This document shows, piece after piece, positions 61,878 to 64,000 of a DNA stretch of 64,000 nt. Positions within the stretch are counted from its first letter, which is position 1, and each line of letters starts with the position of its first letter. A program made the translations under genes and the position numbers. The notes below the pieces were generated by a model. The model worked only from the letters and a program-made list of their open reading frames with translations, was not told the DNA's origin and ran no database searches. Source of the DNA: Bacteroidales bacterium (GTDB taxonomy: Bacteria; Bacteroidota; Bacteroidia; Bacteroidales; F082); NCBI GenBank assembly GCA_030683155.1, contig JAUXMV010000078.1, positions 1-64,000 of the forward strand, in the 5' to 3' direction.

Positions 61878-63511
61878 AGCAGTTCCTGAAAACCCAAAAG
61901 GGTTCCGACATACTTTTTATTGCGCTTTTGGTGGTAATTGGATTTTCCTATAACTACCAAAAACTCATCACTGAAAATATGATGGGAGCACACATTTGGC
62001 GTCAGGCCGACTGCTTGTCGCTGACACTCAATTATTATCAGAATGGAATGCGTTTTTTTGAGCCGGAAATTCATAATCAATTGGCTGATAATGGAATGTC
62101 GGGTAAATCAGCCGGTGAGTTTCCTATATTGTATTATTTGAATGCATTGATTTGGCAACTTACCGGCCCAACACCTTTCACATACCGCTTGCTTAGTCTT
62201 TTACTCACTTTTACAGGTTTATTTACTTTTTACCGGCTTTTGCTAAAGGTATTTGAAAGCAAATGGCCTGCCTTTGTACTGCCGCTTTTATTGTTCACAT
62301 CTCCTGTTTATGCAATTTATGGCATCAGCTTTCTCACGGATGTTCCAGCCTTTAGTTTAAGCCTTATGGCATGGTATTTTATAAGCACATATTTCGAACA
62401 GAAAAAGACGAAATTTTTACTGATAGCAATGCTATTGTTTGCTTTGGCGGGTTTATTAAAAGTTGCAGCACTTATTGGTTTTGTTTTTCTGGCAATTGTT
62501 CTTCTGATCGAAAGATTGGGCTTTCCAACTTGGAAAGGGCGTTTTCTCTTTCGTAAAACCAAGACCGAATGGTTAGCTTTTGCAATTGTTCCGGCTTTGA
62601 TTTTTGCCTGGTATTTTTACGCAGATTGGTATAATAATCTGCATCAGGGGAAATATACATTCAACAATATCTGGCTTTTTTCTGACCTGAAACCTGAAGA
62701 ACAGAAAGACTATCTCGGAAATCTGCGCGATCAAATGTTGTATGTTTTTTACAGCAAAACAGTCCTTTTCATGCTCCTTTTTGTTTGGATTTCAAATTTC
62801 TTTCTCTTCAGAAGAATACCCCGTTTTGCTGTGCTCATGGCAGTCATAATACCTGTCGGTGTGGTAATTTATGCCCTTTTATGGAGTGGAGCTTTTCGCA
62901 ATCATGATTATTATTTTGTACCCTTGCTGCATCTCGTTCCTGCCATATTAATTCCATTTTTGCTAAGCTTCAAAAATGTTGAAAAGACTATTTTCAAAGA
63001 ACTTCCATTGCGGGTTTTAACAGTTGTTTTTCTTTCTTACAATGTTTTTTATTGCGGAAGTTTTGTTTTCATGCGGCATTTCGGAAACCGCGGAGAATTC
63101 ATCATGGCAGGACCAAGTGAATCGGTCTTTGTGAATAAATTTCTTGTTAAAGATTACCAGATTCAATGGAAGCCTTTTGACAATATCGAAAATTTCCTGA
63201 TCGAAAATGGCGTTGAACCTGAGCATAAAGTTATTTGTCCGTCTGACGTTACCATCAACGGCTCACTTTTTCTAATGAACCGTATTGGCTGGACAGGCTA
63301 TCAACAATGGGCAGACGAAACTCATATTTGGAAAAAGATACAACTTGGAGCTTCGTTTTTAGTTATTCATGAGCATCAGTTTGAAGAATTAAAAGTTTTT
63401 CATCCATTTTGCGCCTATCCAAAAGGAAAGCACAATAACCTCCTCCTTTTTGACCTGCAACCCTACACTAAAGCAAGCGCCAATCAATCTCAATTTCAAC
63501 CTCAAGTGTGA
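61874..63511 (+). CDS. Membrane glycosyltransferase of the GT39/ArnT-like (DUF2029) type
   Basis: 545 residues with about ten transmembrane segments. An early loop HIWRQADCLS ... resembles the acidic loop of PMT/ArnT-type transferases that use polyprenyl-phosphate sugars. Soluble C-terminal part from about 420. It overlaps the hydantoinase gene by four bases (ATGA), although a functional tie is not evident. Confidence 0.75.
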   Translation: MKQFLKTQKGSDILFIALLVVIGFSYNYQKLITENMMGAHIWRQADCLSLTLNYYQNGMRFFEPEIHNQLADNGMSGKSAGEFPILYYLNALIWQLTGPTPFTYRLLSLLLTFTGLFTFYRLLLKVFESKWPAFVLPLLLFTSPVYAIYGISFLTDVPAFSLSLMAWYFISTYFEQKKTKFLLIAMLLFALAGLLKVAALIGFVFLAIVLLIERLGFPTWKGRFLFRKTKTEWLAFAIVPALIFAWYFYADWYNNLHQGKYTFNNIWLFSDLKPEEQKDYLGNLRDQMLYVFYSKTVLFMLLFVWISNFFLFRRIPRFAVLMAVIIPVGVVIYALLWSGAFRNHDYYFVPLLHLVPAILIPFLLSFKNVEKTIFKELPLRVLTVVFLSYNVFYCGSFVFMRHFGNRGEFIMAGPSESVFVNKFLVKDYQIQWKPFDNIENFLIENGVEPEHKVICPSDVTINGSLFLMNRIGWTGYQQWADETHIWKKIQLGASFLVIHEHQFEELKVFHPFCAYPKGKHNNLLLFDLQPYTKASANQSQFQPQV

Positions 63512-63706
63512 AATATGTAATTTTTTCTGATGATAGTATAACAACTTTCATACGTGTCTTTACAACCTTTGTGATGGTAGGAATCAGTCTTTTAAAAGAA
63601 ATCTACATTTTTGGCAACTAATTGTCATTAAGATGGTTATGGGTAAATGAAAGTAAAACCGCTGATTTTCTTCTTATAGTTTAGTCCATCAAATAAAAAC
63701 TTTAGC

Positions 63707-64000
63707 ATGAAAAAAATCATTAGTTTGTTAATTGTCACAACACTATTTTCAGGTTGTGCTTTAAACCTGGTCACAGGACGTAAACAGCTTAATCTGATAA
63801 GTGAGTCGGAGCTTCAGCTGATGGCAGTTAGTGAGTACCGTACATTTCTTTCCGATAACAAAGTTTTAGCTTCAGGAAACCAGGATGCAGCAATGGTTCA
63901 ACGTGTTGGAACACGCATCGCCAACGCTGTAACAGCTTATTATACCAATCAGGGCAAATCCGAGATTCTGAAAGGGTATGAATGGGAGTTTAAAACCGTT
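63707..64000 (+). CDS. M48 family metallopeptidase lipoprotein (5' part)
   Basis: The gene runs off the right edge; 98 residues are visible. A signal sequence with lipobox (TLFSGCALN, Cys at about 17) precedes TGRKQLNLISESELQLMAVSEYRTFLS, the usual N-terminus of M48 peptidases (LoiP/YcaL-like). The HExxH zinc motif would lie downstream. These lipoproteins degrade misfolded outer-membrane proteins. Confidence 0.8.
   Translation, partial: MKKIISLLIVTTLFSGCALNLVTGRKQLNLISESELQLMAVSEYRTFLSDNKVLASGNQDAAMVQRVGTRIANAVTAYYTNQGKSEILKGYEWEFKTV

Noticed and set aside
1-64000. CRISPR arrays, tRNA or rRNA genes
   Set aside because: No regularly spaced direct repeats, no cloverleaf or CCA-ending tRNA-like segment and no rRNA-like sequence were recognised in the gaps.

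Overview
The window looks like a low-GC chromosomal segment from a member of the Bacteroidota (Bacteroidales-like). Lineage marks include a type IX secretion C-terminal sorting domain on an M1 peptidase, a BlaR-type M56 peptidase ending in a TonB C-terminal domain, a DUF4175 giant membrane protein, a DUF3109 protein, a LytTR/propeller two-component pair, and promoters of the Bacteroidota form TTTG-N19-20-TANNTTTG. No rRNA, tRNA or CRISPR array was found. The species cannot be named from the sequence alone.

Layout. 1-11.8 kb: the tail of an ISL3-type transposase, a ComF protein, a BlaI/BlaR-like pair with palindromic operators, a small MscS channel, an endonuclease/exonuclease/phosphatase protein, then a sensory block (YceI, propeller histidine kinase, LytTR regulator, OB-fold protein, second YceI) and MscL. 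11.8-18.4 kb: DUF3109, argF, a glycosyltransferase with a flippase-like partner, ruvC (TTG start), a LutB-like Fe-S protein and rpiB. 18.4-18.97 kb: an AT-rich gene-free stretch with four copies of a TTATTAACA 9-mer. 19-25.7 kb: nadA, lipoproteins, a MORN/YwqK repeat protein, a PepSY membrane protein and a T9SS-exported M1 aminopeptidase. 25.7-38.2 kb: a plus-strand block of DUF4175, a small ATPase-like protein, ybeY, mnmG, a methyltransferase, an NtrY-like kinase and a flippase. Two parS centromere sites flank mnmG, so the window is probably in the origin-proximal part of the chromosome.

38.2-46.2 kb: a peroxide-defence group (oxyR divergent from a 1-Cys peroxiredoxin, then dps) with a consensus OxyR site, a thioredoxin-domain protein, a ferredoxin reductase-like flavoprotein, a RAYT (REP-associated) transposase bracketed by its palindromes, rlmN and threonine aldolase. 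46.2-50.6 kb: a minus-strand nitrogen-oxide operon: ric/ytfE, an NsrR-like Rrf2 regulator, a nirK-cytochrome c fusion lipoprotein, a formylglycine-generating-enzyme-like protein, a SCO copper chaperone and a pterin dehydratase. 50.8-52.4 kb: a Fic protein and an Lrp/AsnC regulator. 52.5-61.9 kb: a catabolic cluster of two fold-type II PLP enzymes, a fused Fe-S/molybdopterin hydroxylase, an SsnA-like aminohydrolase and a hydantoinase/dihydropyrimidinase. It resembles in content the E. coli yge/ssnA/xdhD region and suggests anaerobic purine or other N-heterocycle breakdown. A 207-bp inverted-repeat element interrupts it. 61.9-64 kb: a GT39-like glycosyltransferase and the start of an M48 peptidase lipoprotein.

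The most notable signals are the parS pair around mnmG, the purine-type cluster with its internal palindrome, the nirK operon with an FGE-like gene and candidate operator, the OxyR site, and the two families of palindromic repeats.
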